Shown here: positions 56,163 to 64,000 of the stretch, piece after piece | Numbering within the stretch: the first letter of the stretch is position 1 | Layout: every line of letters begins with the position of its first letter | Source: Bacteroidota bacterium | Lineage (GTDB): Bacteria; Bacteroidota; Bacteroidia; Bacteroidales; VadinHA17 | Assembly (NCBI GenBank): GCA_016718875.1 | Contig: JADKBL010000003.1 | Location: 62,001-126,000 of the forward strand | Reading direction: 5' to 3' | DNA length: 64,000 nucleotides | Translations under genes and position numbers: made by a program | The notes under the pieces: model-generated | Seen by the model: the letters and a program-made list of their open reading frames with translations, nothing else | Databases searched by the model: none | What the model was told of the DNA's origin: nothing

Positions 56163-57271
56163 TTAGTTTAGCGGCTTGTAACTTCTTTTTACTTTATCGA
56201 TTTCATTCATCAGACCATCGGTAAAGGTGTCGCTGCCAAGCTGCCAGTACATTATACCACCCAGTTTGTTGTCAATGACATATTTGGTTTTGGCTGCAAT
56301 CGAAGCTTTATCATCATAGGTGAAGAACTGCTTTTTCGATTCATTGTAAAGGAAAGGTGCACTGGCTTTTTCATCCCAATGATAAACCCAGCCGCTGTCA
56401 GCAGGCATAACTGCCGGCATATTCCTGTAACCAACTGTTGTCTTGAATTTTGCAGGCTGACCAAGACCGTAGTTTGTTCCTTCCACATTTTCAAAGATCT
56501 TTCCATAAAGGCTCCGCCGACAACAATCTTCCCTGCCGGTACACCCATATCAATCAGTGACTTAACCATCCAGTCGGCTGATCTGGGCTGCTCTGGTGAT
56601 GAAAAAAGTGCTGTATGGTGCATTGCAGTTTTTGAACCAGGACCTGACATATCATATGTCATAAGATTTACATAATCAACCATCTTCATAACCTGTTTCC
56701 ACTGAGCGGCAGAATCGAGAAATCTCTGTGAGGCACCCGCTGCAAAACTGAGCTCCTTTTCATATCCCAGTTTTCTGAGTTCTTTCACGAGCTTTGTGAA
56801 ATTCTTTTTATCCTCAGGCATAAACTTATGACCCGGGAAGCCGGAAATGCCGGGATATTCCCAGTCAAGGTCCAATCCGTCAACCTTAAAATAGTCATAT
56901 ATCTCCTTTATTGATTGTACAAATTCCTGTCTGCCTACTTTTGTGGCAAACACATCCGAGCATGTCTTGCATCCGCCCCATCCTCCGAGAGAAATCAGAA
57001 CCTTGAGATCAGGGTTTTTACTTTTGAGTGACATCATCTTCTGTATTACAGCAGTATCTCTTGCTCCTCTTATCCCGAATTTATTACCATTCAGCCTGCC
57101 AAAACAGAAAATAATATGTGTCATCTGATTAGCATCGAAATTGTCGAGAGCATCAGCAGGACCAGCATAATATGACAAAACCCTGATTTTGTTCTCCTGA
57201 GAAAAAAGTGTTACTGCCGTAAAACAGAACAGCAACACAGCAAATAGTTTTTTTAGGTTAGTTGGTCTCAT
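56163..57271 (-). pseudogene. GH18 chitinase-like protein, frameshifted
   Basis: Two frames combine to about 369 aa. The first (57271 on) has a signal ending LFSQ, SLGGWGGC, and the GH18 catalytic motif DGLDLDWE (D131, D134, D136, E138). It goes out of frame after VVGGAF; one base over the protein continues YGKIFENVEGTNYGLGQ and ends with LGGIMYWQLGSDT, the last barrel strand. A missing base in the AAA run near 56507-56509 (TTT on the coding strand) accounts for it. It would hydrolyse chitin or beta-N-acetylglucosaminyl chains. The polysaccharide deacetylase gene lies 49 nt upstream on the same strand, which is a sensible pairing. Confidence 0.88.
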
Positions 57272-57320
57272 AGCTTTAATATTATATAATTTCTAATCCT
57301 CTATTTTATTTTAAGAAAAT

Positions 57321-58658
57321 TCAGAATGAAGAAATTTCTATACCTGATGAGTTCGGTATTGCCTGGTACATCACATAAGTACCTTTCTCATCCCTTTTTG
57401 TGTTTATTTCTTTTTTATTATCACCCTGCTTTACAGATACTACCTTCCATCTGTTTTTAACATAGGTCTTAAGAGTTAAAGGAAGGTCGTACATCGATTT
57501 GTCCAGAGAATGAGTAAGTTCAACATTAAAAGTTCCATTATTTTCGGATGATTTGACTGTAGCATTCATCCTCTCCCTCATATATTTTGCTGCATCACCG
57601 AATGTAGCTACCCAAAGTTCATTTTCCTTTGATCTTATGTACTGGAAATATTCATCAACATCCTCACTTTTAAGCGCTTCCCATCCTATTCCGTCAATAC
57701 CATGAATTACAAGTACTAGCCAGATATTCTGCTGGTTTGCTGTGGTGTCAACCCATGCCTTCATCATAGGCAGTGGAGTTTTGGTCGTTGCACCACGCTG
57801 CCACTGAACATATTCCTTGCCCGGGTCTACAGCACTTTTCCTGCTTGAACGGTTAAGCTCTTCAAGAAATGGTTCAGGCATTCTGTTACGGAGAGCAGGA
57901 TATACTTTGTGGGCATACACCATAGCTCTCTCATTCTCGCTACCATAAGGACATTCCGCAGAGAATGTGTATTTATCGCCAAGCTTGTTGAGAATCTCCT
58001 CTTTGCTTTTCTCTAGCTCATACATAAGATTTACCTCATCAAGTGCCGCCACATAGGGATGAGTAACCATATGACTGGCAAATTCATGTCCCTGTGAAGC
58101 ATATTCCTTTATCATTTCCCATGTCAGGACATCATTTCTTTCATCATCTCTCTTTCTTTCTGATAATTTCTGAAGTTCTCCACTATTCACTTTTTTATAA
58201 AGCTCATCAATTATCTTATAGGCTTCTTCAGGTCTGTCAGCATCCATCTGTGCCCCTGCTCTGGTAAAATAGTCGCCGGTTCCCCTGTAACCCAGATACC
58301 TCGCTGCAGAAGCACGTTCAAAGAAATTTTCTTTCCCTGTTGGGATTGACCGTGCTTCTTTTATTATTTGAGATACAGGCCTGCCAATGAATTTGCCCTG
58401 ATATGTTGAGCCCGGAATTGAACCTGTGTTGATGAAAAAAGTACCTGACATTTTCAGCCTGTTCATTATTGGGAGAGCTTTACGGAACTGATTAATCGAG
58501 CCATCATCATAAGTGACTGAAACAGCACCATTACATCCATATTGCCACTTTGTGATCTCAGTCTGTCCTGCCGGTTTACTGCAACCGGCCATCAGAATAA
58601 GTACAAATAAGAAGGCGGAACCAGCTGCTAACCTTAGCTCTAAACCTGAATTTTTCAT
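57321..58658 (-). CDS. Polysaccharide deacetylase (NodB-type, CE4) lipoprotein
   Basis: About 445 aa from MKNSGLELRLA at 58658, giving a lipobox ending MAGC (C26); the ATG at 58712 adds 18 hydrophobic residues that would make a poor signal. NodB features: VSVTYDDGS (D51, D52), GTFFINTG, HEFASHMVTHP with the two His metal ligands, and a later FSAECPYGSEN. Probably removes N- or O-acetyl groups from chitin-like or peptidoglycan-like chains in the periplasm. A C-terminal beta domain of about 80 residues follows. Co-directional with the chitinase. Confidence 0.85.
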   Translation of the reverse strand: MKNSGLELRLAAGSAFLFVLILMAGCSKPAGQTEITKWQYGCNGAVSVTYDDGSINQFRKALPIMNRLKMSGTFFINTGSIPGSTYQGKFIGRPVSQIIKEARSIPTGKENFFERASAARYLGYRGTGDYFTRAGAQMDADRPEEAYKIIDELYKKVNSGELQKLSERKRDDERNDVLTWEMIKEYASQGHEFASHMVTHPYVAALDEVNLMYELEKSKEEILNKLGDKYTFSAECPYGSENERAMVYAHKVYPALRNRMPEPFLEELNRSSRKSAVDPGKEYVQWQRGATTKTPLPMMKAWVDTTANQQNIWLVLVIHGIDGIGWEALKSEDVDEYFQYIRSKENELWVATFGDAAKYMRERMNATVKSSENNGTFNVELTHSLDKSMYDLPLTLKTYVKNRWKVVSVKQGDNKKEINTKRDEKGTYVMYQAIPNSSGIEISSF

Positions 58659-58929
58659 ACCGGGATGTATTAAGATTGATGTGAAATTTATCAATATTAA
58701 ATTAAAAATCAATACCCATCCTTCTCATAAACAGGAATTAACATTATTTAGCAATTCTTAAATAAGAGTTTAATAATAGTATATCTGTTGTACAATTGAT
58801 TTGTAAGGATGAAGAATATGAATATCTGCATTAACCAGTTAAATTGTCCCTGTGATTTTATTATATTTATCAGACAATTCCGTATTTGGACGGATCATAC
58901 ATCTTTTTCTTACGAATTATTCAGATAAC

Positions 58930-60267
58930 ATGAAAAGACGTGAATTCCTTGGAAAAACACTTGCCGGCTCAGCAGGTATAGCGATTGGAACCTCAGGCCT
59001 GCTTATTTCTTCCTGCAAAGGAGCCAATGACAAAATCGTTCTTGCCCTTATCGGAGCAGGAGGCAGAGGAGTACCTACAATTATCAGCTGCTGCAAAACA
59101 AACACAGGGGTGGAAATAAAAACCATCTGTGATGTGGATGATATCAGATCGGCATCAGCTGCATCTGAAATTGAAAAACAACTGGGTTATAAACCTGTTA
59201 CAACCCGCTATATGAAAGAGGTTATGGATGACAGGGATATAGATGCTGTTTGGATAGCAACACCCGATCACTGGCATGCCCTTGCAACAATCTGGGCCTG
59301 TCAGGCCGGCAAGGATGTCTATGTTGAAAAGACACCAAGCCTTTGTATCTGGGAGGGAAGAAAGATGATCGAGGCTGCAAAAAGACATAAACAGATAATA
59401 CAGGCCGGATATCAGAACCGCAGTGGCGCTTACATAGGCAAAGCCCGCGATTTTATACAAGGCGGCAAGCTGGGACAGGTAGTTCACATAAGAATATTCA
59501 ATCTGCTGCCCGGCACAAAATGGATACCTGAACCTGATACCGATACTCCTTCCACAATTGACTGGAATGAATGGTTAGGCCCTGCACCATCCAGACCATT
59601 CAACAAAGGAGCTCAGACAGGATGGTATTATTACTACGCATATAATCCGGGAGCCCTTAATGATGCAGGGCATCAGCTCGATCTTGTACGAATGCTAATG
59701 GGAAATCCCGGACATCCGAAATCAGTTTATGGCTGGGGAGGAAACAATATATTCCATTCTGGAAAGACACCTGAATCTCAGGCTATCACATATGATTTTG
59801 AGAAATTTACAGTAACAGTAGACAGTTGTAACGCAACAAATTATATGTCAAAAGCCTCAAACGAGATCAGGATGGATCCGACAAAGTTCCCTGAGTGGAA
59901 GACAAATGCCGACAGGGTTGAGATCTATGGTACCGAAGCTGTTATGTTTATGGGAAGAACCGGCGGAGGATGGCAGGTATATGGTCCGGGCGAACAGATG
60001 ATCGCACAGGAGGGAGGAATTCATCCCGACGCGGAGCATCAGAAGAATTTCATCGAATCGCTCAGAAGCCGGAAGCAGCCTAACTCTGATATGGAACAGG
60101 CTCACATGAGCGCCTCACTGGTCCATTTCGGGAATATAGCATACAGGAGCGGCAACAAACAACTGTTAATCGATTCACAGAAAGAGCAGTTTATCGGAGA
60201 TGATAAGGCAAATACATTTCTGAAAGCAGCCTACAGGGAAAACTATGTTGTTCCTGAAAAAGTCTGA
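58930..60267 (+). CDS. Gfo/Idh/MocA oxidoreductase with Tat/lipoprotein signal
   Basis: About 445 aa from MKRREFLGK at 58930; the upstream open frame (from 58852) would put a non-Tat stretch before the RR motif. The signal is Tat-type with a possible lipobox Cys (ISSC). The Rossmann loop IGAGGRG, ATPDHWHALAT, and VEKTP (EKP-like) identify the family. NAD(P)-dependent sugar or inositol oxidation, probably in the periplasm with bound cofactor, as in glucose-fructose oxidoreductase. Tandem with a close paralogue 31 nt downstream. Confidence 0.88.
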   Translation: MKRREFLGKTLAGSAGIAIGTSGLLISSCKGANDKIVLALIGAGGRGVPTIISCCKTNTGVEIKTICDVDDIRSASAASEIEKQLGYKPVTTRYMKEVMDDRDIDAVWIATPDHWHALATIWACQAGKDVYVEKTPSLCIWEGRKMIEAAKRHKQIIQAGYQNRSGAYIGKARDFIQGGKLGQVVHIRIFNLLPGTKWIPEPDTDTPSTIDWNEWLGPAPSRPFNKGAQTGWYYYYAYNPGALNDAGHQLDLVRMLMGNPGHPKSVYGWGGNNIFHSGKTPESQAITYDFEKFTVTVDSCNATNYMSKASNEIRMDPTKFPEWKTNADRVEIYGTEAVMFMGRTGGGWQVYGPGEQMIAQEGGIHPDAEHQKNFIESLRSRKQPNSDMEQAHMSASLVHFGNIAYRSGNKQLLIDSQKEQFIGDDKANTFLKAAYRENYVVPEKV

Positions 60268-60298
60268 TTTTAATTAATAAAACAATATACCATTTACT

Positions 60299-61558
60299 AT
60301 GGCAAGCGCTAATGATAAAGTAGTACTCGCGCTGATAGGCGCAGGAGGAAGAGGAACACAGGTTATACTCGGGATGCAGAAATGTCTCCCCGGCGTTGAA
60401 GTGAAATATGTCTGTGAAGTGGATCAGGAGAGAGGCGGAAGGGTGATAGATGAGCTTGGAAAGCAGCAGGGATATAAGCCTCAGCGCGTTGAGGACATGA
60501 GACGGACTTTCGAAGACAAGGATGTTGATGCAGTTGTGGTCTGTACACCTGAACACTGGCATGCTCTGGCAACAGTATGGGCCTGCCAGGCAGGTAAAGA
60601 CGTATATGTTGAAAAGAACATCTCTCTCAATATCCCCGAAGGAAGGAAGATGATCAATGCAGCAAAGAGATATAACAGAATAGTACAATGCGGATTTCAG
60701 AACCGCAGCGGAGCATACAATATACATGCAAAGGAATATATCCAAAGCGGTAAACTGGGAAAGATTGTACATCTCAAAGCCTACTGTATGCTTCCCGGTA
60801 ATAAACCATGGATCTATAAAGAAGATGAAGCTGTACCTCAGGGACTGAACTGGGATATGTGGCTTGGCCCTGCTCCTGAAGTACCTTATAATGTAAGCAG
60901 GCATAAAGGTTACAACGAATTCTGGGCTTACTCGTGCGGTCTTCCTCTGGCCGACTGCGTGCATGTTATCGACCTCGCACGCATGGTTCTCGGCGATCCT
61001 GACAATCCGAAATCAACTTTCTGTGCAGGGGGTCGCGTGATTTACAATGACAACAGAGATATTCCGGATAATCAGACTATTACATACGATTTTGGTGACT
61101 TCCCCATGACTGTTGAAGCTTCAATTTACGGGGAGTATCTTCAGAAAGCACCACCTGAAGTAAGGTATGGCCGGAATAAGTTTGCCAACTGGCCGTTCCT
61201 TAGTGACAGGATGGAGATCTACGGCACAGAGGGGATGATGTACCTCGCCCGGCATGGTGCAGGATGGCAGGTACTGGGCACCGATTCAAAGGTGGTTGCT
61301 GAAGAGTATGGCTATTTTCCTGATGAAGAACATCAGCAGAATTTTATCAATTGTATCAGGACACGTAAAACCCCGAATGCACACATAGAACAGAGTCATA
61401 AGAGTGCAAGCCTTGTGCATCTCGCAAATCTCTCCTACAGGGTTGGTAAAAAACAGCTATATTATGACGGGGAGAAAGAGCTTGTGACAAACTCTGAAGA
61501 GGCAAATGTTATCTCTAAAGGTACTTATCGTCCGGGATTCGAGGTGCCGGATTTATAA
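60299..61558 (+). CDS. Gfo/Idh/MocA oxidoreductase, no export signal
   Basis: The 419-aa paralogue of the preceding gene starts directly at the Rossmann fold (MASANDKVVLALIGAGGRG). The core matches closely (EHWHALATVWACQAGKDVYVEK against the same block upstream), including VEKN in place of VEKTP. No signal peptide is present, so it should be cytoplasmic. It may handle the same or a later intermediate as its exported neighbour. The tandem order suggests duplication followed by loss or gain of the Tat signal. Confidence 0.85.
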   Translation: MASANDKVVLALIGAGGRGTQVILGMQKCLPGVEVKYVCEVDQERGGRVIDELGKQQGYKPQRVEDMRRTFEDKDVDAVVVCTPEHWHALATVWACQAGKDVYVEKNISLNIPEGRKMINAAKRYNRIVQCGFQNRSGAYNIHAKEYIQSGKLGKIVHLKAYCMLPGNKPWIYKEDEAVPQGLNWDMWLGPAPEVPYNVSRHKGYNEFWAYSCGLPLADCVHVIDLARMVLGDPDNPKSTFCAGGRVIYNDNRDIPDNQTITYDFGDFPMTVEASIYGEYLQKAPPEVRYGRNKFANWPFLSDRMEIYGTEGMMYLARHGAGWQVLGTDSKVVAEEYGYFPDEEHQQNFINCIRTRKTPNAHIEQSHKSASLVHLANLSYRVGKKQLYYDGEKELVTNSEEANVISKGTYRPGFEVPDL

Positions 61559-61584
61559 GGGGTGTTGAAAAATTTAAAATCCAT

Positions 61585-61705
61585 AAACCACAGAGATCAC
61601 AAAGATATTGCACAGAGGTCACAAAGAAATAATAATCAAAGCTTTACCTTTGTGTTCTCTGTGATCCTGATAGCTATCAGGACTTTGTGCCCTCTGTGGT
61701 TAAAA
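61585..61705. repeat. Inverted-repeat element of CACAGAG/CACAAAG units
   Basis: Left arm AACCACAGAG-n2-CACAAAG and a second CACAGAG-n2-CACAAAG unit pair with a right arm ending CTTTGTGCCCTCTGTGGTT. In the right arm sits a perfect 16-bp palindrome, CCTGATAGCTATCAGG (61666-61681). The unit is of a type I recall as repeated in Bacteroidota intergenic DNA. It lies between the second oxidoreductase and the next gene and gives spurious coding (PSVVKKL) upstream of that gene's real start. Confidence 0.6.
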
Positions 61706-61737
61706 AATTAATAACAATTAAACAGATAAACTCCTGT

Positions 61738-62492
61738 ATGATTTTTCCAAAAAACAAACTGATAAAGAAATTATTAATTCTGTTTTCCGGAGGTTTGATC
61801 CTTATCGGAATAATTGCCGGCTATGTGATCTTCAGGACATGGGGCAGAACTGTAATACAGATCGATATCCATCAGGATAAAAAAATAATTCACCTTTCGA
61901 ACTTTGCGGAACCTCCCCAGTTTGCTATCTGGCTCGAAAATACTTCAACCAAAGAACTAAAAACAGTTTTTGTCACCCATCGTGTTGCAAAGGGCGATTG
62001 GGAAGGAAAAGCAAATGTGCCGGTTGCATTGCCTCAATGGTTCATGCTCTTTAAAAGCAAAAAAACGCTGGTGAGAAGGCAGATGCAGGTAAAAAATCCG
62101 ATATGGCAATCTCCGGGGCCACTCCCAAAGCTGACTATTTTTCATTAAGAGTTGAAGTTGAACCCGGCACTGAATGGATATGCTGGATCGAAATGAACCT
62201 TGCCGGTGATTTCAATGATTCATTTCCTGAAATAGATGTTAAGACACTTCGTGAAGATGAGTTCAGTAATGGTCAGCCGGCACTGATCTTCAGAGCTGAC
62301 GTGAAAGCTGTTGAAAATATGAAATTTAAACCCTCCATTGTTTCCCAATCAGTATGGAATAAAGGAGTAGTAAGTATTGAACCAGTCAGCGACGGTATAA
62401 CAACTGCTAAAAATGTATTTGATGATATTCAGATATCGGTAATAAAGCCAAAACCTAAACTGCTGGATAAAACAAAGGTTCAGGATATATAA
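61738..62492 (+). pseudogene. Membrane-anchored protein of unknown function, frameshifted
   Basis: From MIFPKNKLIKK at 61738 there is one membrane helix (about 12-34), then a beta-rich exported part (FAIWLENTSTKELKTVFVTHRV). The frame ends at 62148, but a second frame, in phase from about 62066, runs to 62492 (KADAGKKSDMAISGATPKADYFSLRVEVEPG). A missing A in the A7 run at 62059-62065 joins them, giving about 251 aa. The ISGATP segment recalls DUF2271- or FMN-binding-associated sequences, but the family is uncertain. The GTG at 61687 is not used, because it lies in a repeat. Confidence 0.6.
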
Positions 62493-62574
62493 GTTTAAGG
62501 TGAAAAGGCATAAAGGCGCATGGGCTCAAAGGTGATATAGCGGGAAGTTCATTAAGCATTCAATTCTTATAATT

Positions 62575-63579
62575 ATGAAAAAAACTGTGTCGTTGAGATT
62601 GCTTATTTTTGCATCTCTTCTTTTTCTGGGAAATATTAAAGGTGAGTTGTTGTTGGCAGAGAGGTATGTTACTGTCGCTACAATCGGGAATGCCCCTGCT
62701 GCAATAAAAACCGACAACAAGCAGGAGATTGTTGATCATGTAATAAGTTTCTGGGACAGGGAGCTGAAGCAGGTACTTCCCGACAAACCTGATTTGATTG
62801 TGCTCCCGGAATTCTGCGACCTTTCAGGAGAGGGAGAAGAATATCTTAAAGTCAGGCAAAATCAGGTTCTTGACTTTTTTTCATCTGTGTCAAAAAGCAA
62901 CAAATGTTACATAGCCTATGGAACACAGCGCAAAGATAAGGACGGTAACTGGAGGAACTCCTGTATTGTAATCGACAGAAACGGCTCAATCGCAGGAATA
63001 TATGATAAAAACTTCCCGACAATCGGAGAGATGGAATCGGGCATAAAGGCAAGCAATGAAGCTAAGATTATAGAGTGCGATTTCGGACGTGTTGCAATAG
63101 CTATATGTTTCGATCTCAACTTTGACGAACTTCGTATTAAGTATGCAAAGGAAAAACCCGATCTGATCATATTCTCTTCGATGTATCACGGCGGAAATGT
63201 TCAGAGCACCTGGGCATATACCTGCAGGTCACATTTCGTAGGTGCTGTCTACAAAGGCAACCCGTCTGAGATCAGGAACCCAATGGGAGACGTAATAGCA
63301 TCAAATACTAACTATTTTGACTTTGCTGTTGCAAAAATCAACCTTGACTGCAGGCTTGTTCACCTCGATTATAACTGGGCCAGACTAACATCCTTAAAGA
63401 ATAAATATGGGACAACAGTAAAAATAAGTGACCCCGGAAAACTTGCATCTGTCCTGATCACAAGTGAAAACAGCAAAGTAACGGCTGATGATATGATTAA
63501 GGAATTCGAAATAGAAATGCTCGATGATTACATGAAAAGAGCAAGGGATTTCAGGATGAAACCCGGCAATTTAAAATAA
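62575..63579 (+). CDS. Secreted nitrilase-superfamily carbon-nitrogen hydrolase
   Basis: The 334-aa protein has an N-terminal signal-like stretch (SLRLLIFASLLFLG). The Glu-Lys-Cys triad is clear: E79 in VLPEF, K145 in YDKNFP, C178 in AICFDLNF. The family hydrolyses amides, nitriles or N-carbamoyl bonds. Most members are cytoplasmic; an exported one may work on peptide-, amino-sugar- or carbamoyl-type substrates. It is followed 16 nt later by another secreted enzyme-like gene, which suggests an operon. Confidence 0.85.
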   Translation: MKKTVSLRLLIFASLLFLGNIKGELLLAERYVTVATIGNAPAAIKTDNKQEIVDHVISFWDRELKQVLPDKPDLIVLPEFCDLSGEGEEYLKVRQNQVLDFFSSVSKSNKCYIAYGTQRKDKDGNWRNSCIVIDRNGSIAGIYDKNFPTIGEMESGIKASNEAKIIECDFGRVAIAICFDLNFDELRIKYAKEKPDLIIFSSMYHGGNVQSTWAYTCRSHFVGAVYKGNPSEIRNPMGDVIASNTNYFDFAVAKINLDCRLVHLDYNWARLTSLKNKYGTTVKISDPGKLASVLITSENSKVTADDMIKEFEIEMLDDYMKRARDFRMKPGNLK

Positions 63580-63595
63580 TTATAAACTATTATAA

Positions 63596-64000
63596 ATGAG
63601 CAAATTATTCAAATTTATTGTTATATTTTTCACAATAATTTTACTGATTCCTAAACAGGTTTCCGGTCAGACCATCTCCCCTGCTGATCAGAAACTTGAA
63701 ACTGAGCGCACTGATGCCTATGCCTCCCAGCTGGAGAACTACCTGAGGAATTATCTTATTGACCAGTACGATGAGAGATCATCTGAAGCCTGGCACCGAG
63801 ACTACAGCAGTATTGATGCTTTTGAAAGAAGCGTGGAACCCAATCGTGAAAGATGGGCTTCAGTAGTGATCAAACCTCCTGTGCTGACAAAAACTGGTCC
63901 GGCAATAAGGAAACCCTACACAATAGAAGGTATAAAAGGTGAATGGATTGAACTTCCTCTTGGCGGAATAACAGCACAGGCATTTCTTGCTTTTCCTTCG
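63596..64000 (+). CDS. Partial secreted protein, possibly esterase-like
   Basis: The ATG at 63596 opens a frame that is still open at the window end (135 codons). It has a signal (MSKLFKFIVIFFTIILLIPKQVSGQ) followed by a helical, charged stretch and the start of a beta-rich domain (GEWIELPLGGITAQAFLAFPS). The last part resembles the beginning of dienelactone-hydrolase/acetyl-xylan-esterase-type domains, but too little is present to assign. It is 16 nt after the nitrilase gene. Confidence 0.6.
   Translation, partial: MSKLFKFIVIFFTIILLIPKQVSGQTISPADQKLETERTDAYASQLENYLRNYLIDQYDERSSEAWHRDYSSIDAFERSVEPNRERWASVVIKPPVLTKTGPAIRKPYTIEGIKGEWIELPLGGITAQAFLAFPS

Noticed and set aside
60191..60964. Minus-strand open frame of 257 codons
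   Set aside because: It is antisense to the second Gfo/Idh/MocA gene, whose family motifs are clear on the plus strand.
61687..61738. GTG start extending the membrane-anchored protein by 17 residues
   Set aside because: The extension lies inside an inverted-repeat element; MIFPKNK gives the natural membrane-anchor start.
3248..62065. Programmed ribosomal frameshifting as explanation for the broken genes
   Set aside because: Both +1 and -1 shifts occur in unrelated families that are normally encoded in one frame, and no common slippery heptamer with a downstream structure was seen.
62493..62574. AAAGGC-type tandem-like sequence before the nitrilase gene
   Set aside because: The units are too short and irregular in this window to call a repeat without genome-wide comparison.
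1..64000. CRISPR arrays, tRNA/rRNA genes, IS elements and prophage
   Set aside because: Intergenic spaces were read for direct-repeat arrays, cloverleaf-like stretches and transposase motifs; none was found.

Overview
The window reads as a chromosomal segment of a Bacteroidota bacterium, most likely an environmental polysaccharide-degrading member of the Bacteroidales or a related order. The lineage call rests on family content: DUF5916 and DUF4249 proteins, a TonB-dependent receptor with a carboxypeptidase-like N-terminal domain, a LytS/LytTR two-component pair, many Tat-signal enzymes, a tricorn-like S41 protease, a candidate TAnnTTTG-type promoter, and short GC-rich palindromic repeats of a kind I associate with this phylum. 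No rRNA, tRNA, IS element, prophage or CRISPR array was seen.

Layout. 1-1162: small genes (cold-shock-domain protein, zinc-ribbon protein). 1266-6903: tight operon of a UroD/MtaA-type methyltransferase-like protein, a sodium:solute symporter (frameshifted) and a GH2 glycosidase. 6926-18404: carboxylesterase, DUF5916 protein, and a minus-strand run of GH16, FtsX/MacB-type permease, GH29 and an uncharacterised barrel-like lipoprotein. 18603-25731: envelope genes (FKBP, small lipoprotein, AsmA-like, DUF362, phosphate-type porin, HsmA-like). 25781-33788: second carbohydrate cluster (GH9, esterase-like hydrolase, broken Tat TIM-barrel protein, GH65-like enzyme). 33852-35938: SDR and beta-lactamase-fold hydrolase. 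35956-42445: LytTR regulator (frameshifted), LytS-type kinase, and a MacB/MacA/TolC-type efflux operon. 42562-46399: DUF4249 lipoprotein with a TonB receptor carrying three frame lesions. 46517-52673: secreted ankyrin protein, CDF transporter, SRPBCC-like protein, bicupin plus enolase-superfamily pair, TylF-like methyltransferase. 52803-64000: S41 protease, GH18 chitinase, polysaccharide deacetylase, two tandem Gfo/Idh/MocA oxidoreductases, a membrane-anchored unknown, an exported nitrilase-family enzyme, and a partial secreted protein.

Biologically this is an accessory region for breaking down plant- or detritus-type glycans. It holds GH2, GH9, GH16, GH18, GH29 and GH65-like enzymes, esterases and a deacetylase, followed by sugar oxidation or dehydration (Gfo/Idh/MocA, enolase superfamily). 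No SusC/SusD pair is present; uptake in cluster 1 appears to rest on a sodium symporter.

A strong technical signal runs through the window. Eight genes carry ten single-nucleotide frame lesions, nearly all in short mononucleotide runs, with well-conserved protein on both sides. Uncorrected indel error in the assembly is the simplest reading, so these genes should not be taken as true pseudogenes without read-level evidence.

The most interesting non-coding signals are a nested palindromic element flanked by imperfect direct repeats at the 3' end of a truncated-looking CDF gene, a GC-palindrome repeat read in frame as the N-terminus of a lipoprotein, a possible three-way-junction RNA at 25223-25288, and a long inverted-repeat element at 61585-61705. 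I found no single cluster that I can claim is a new system.
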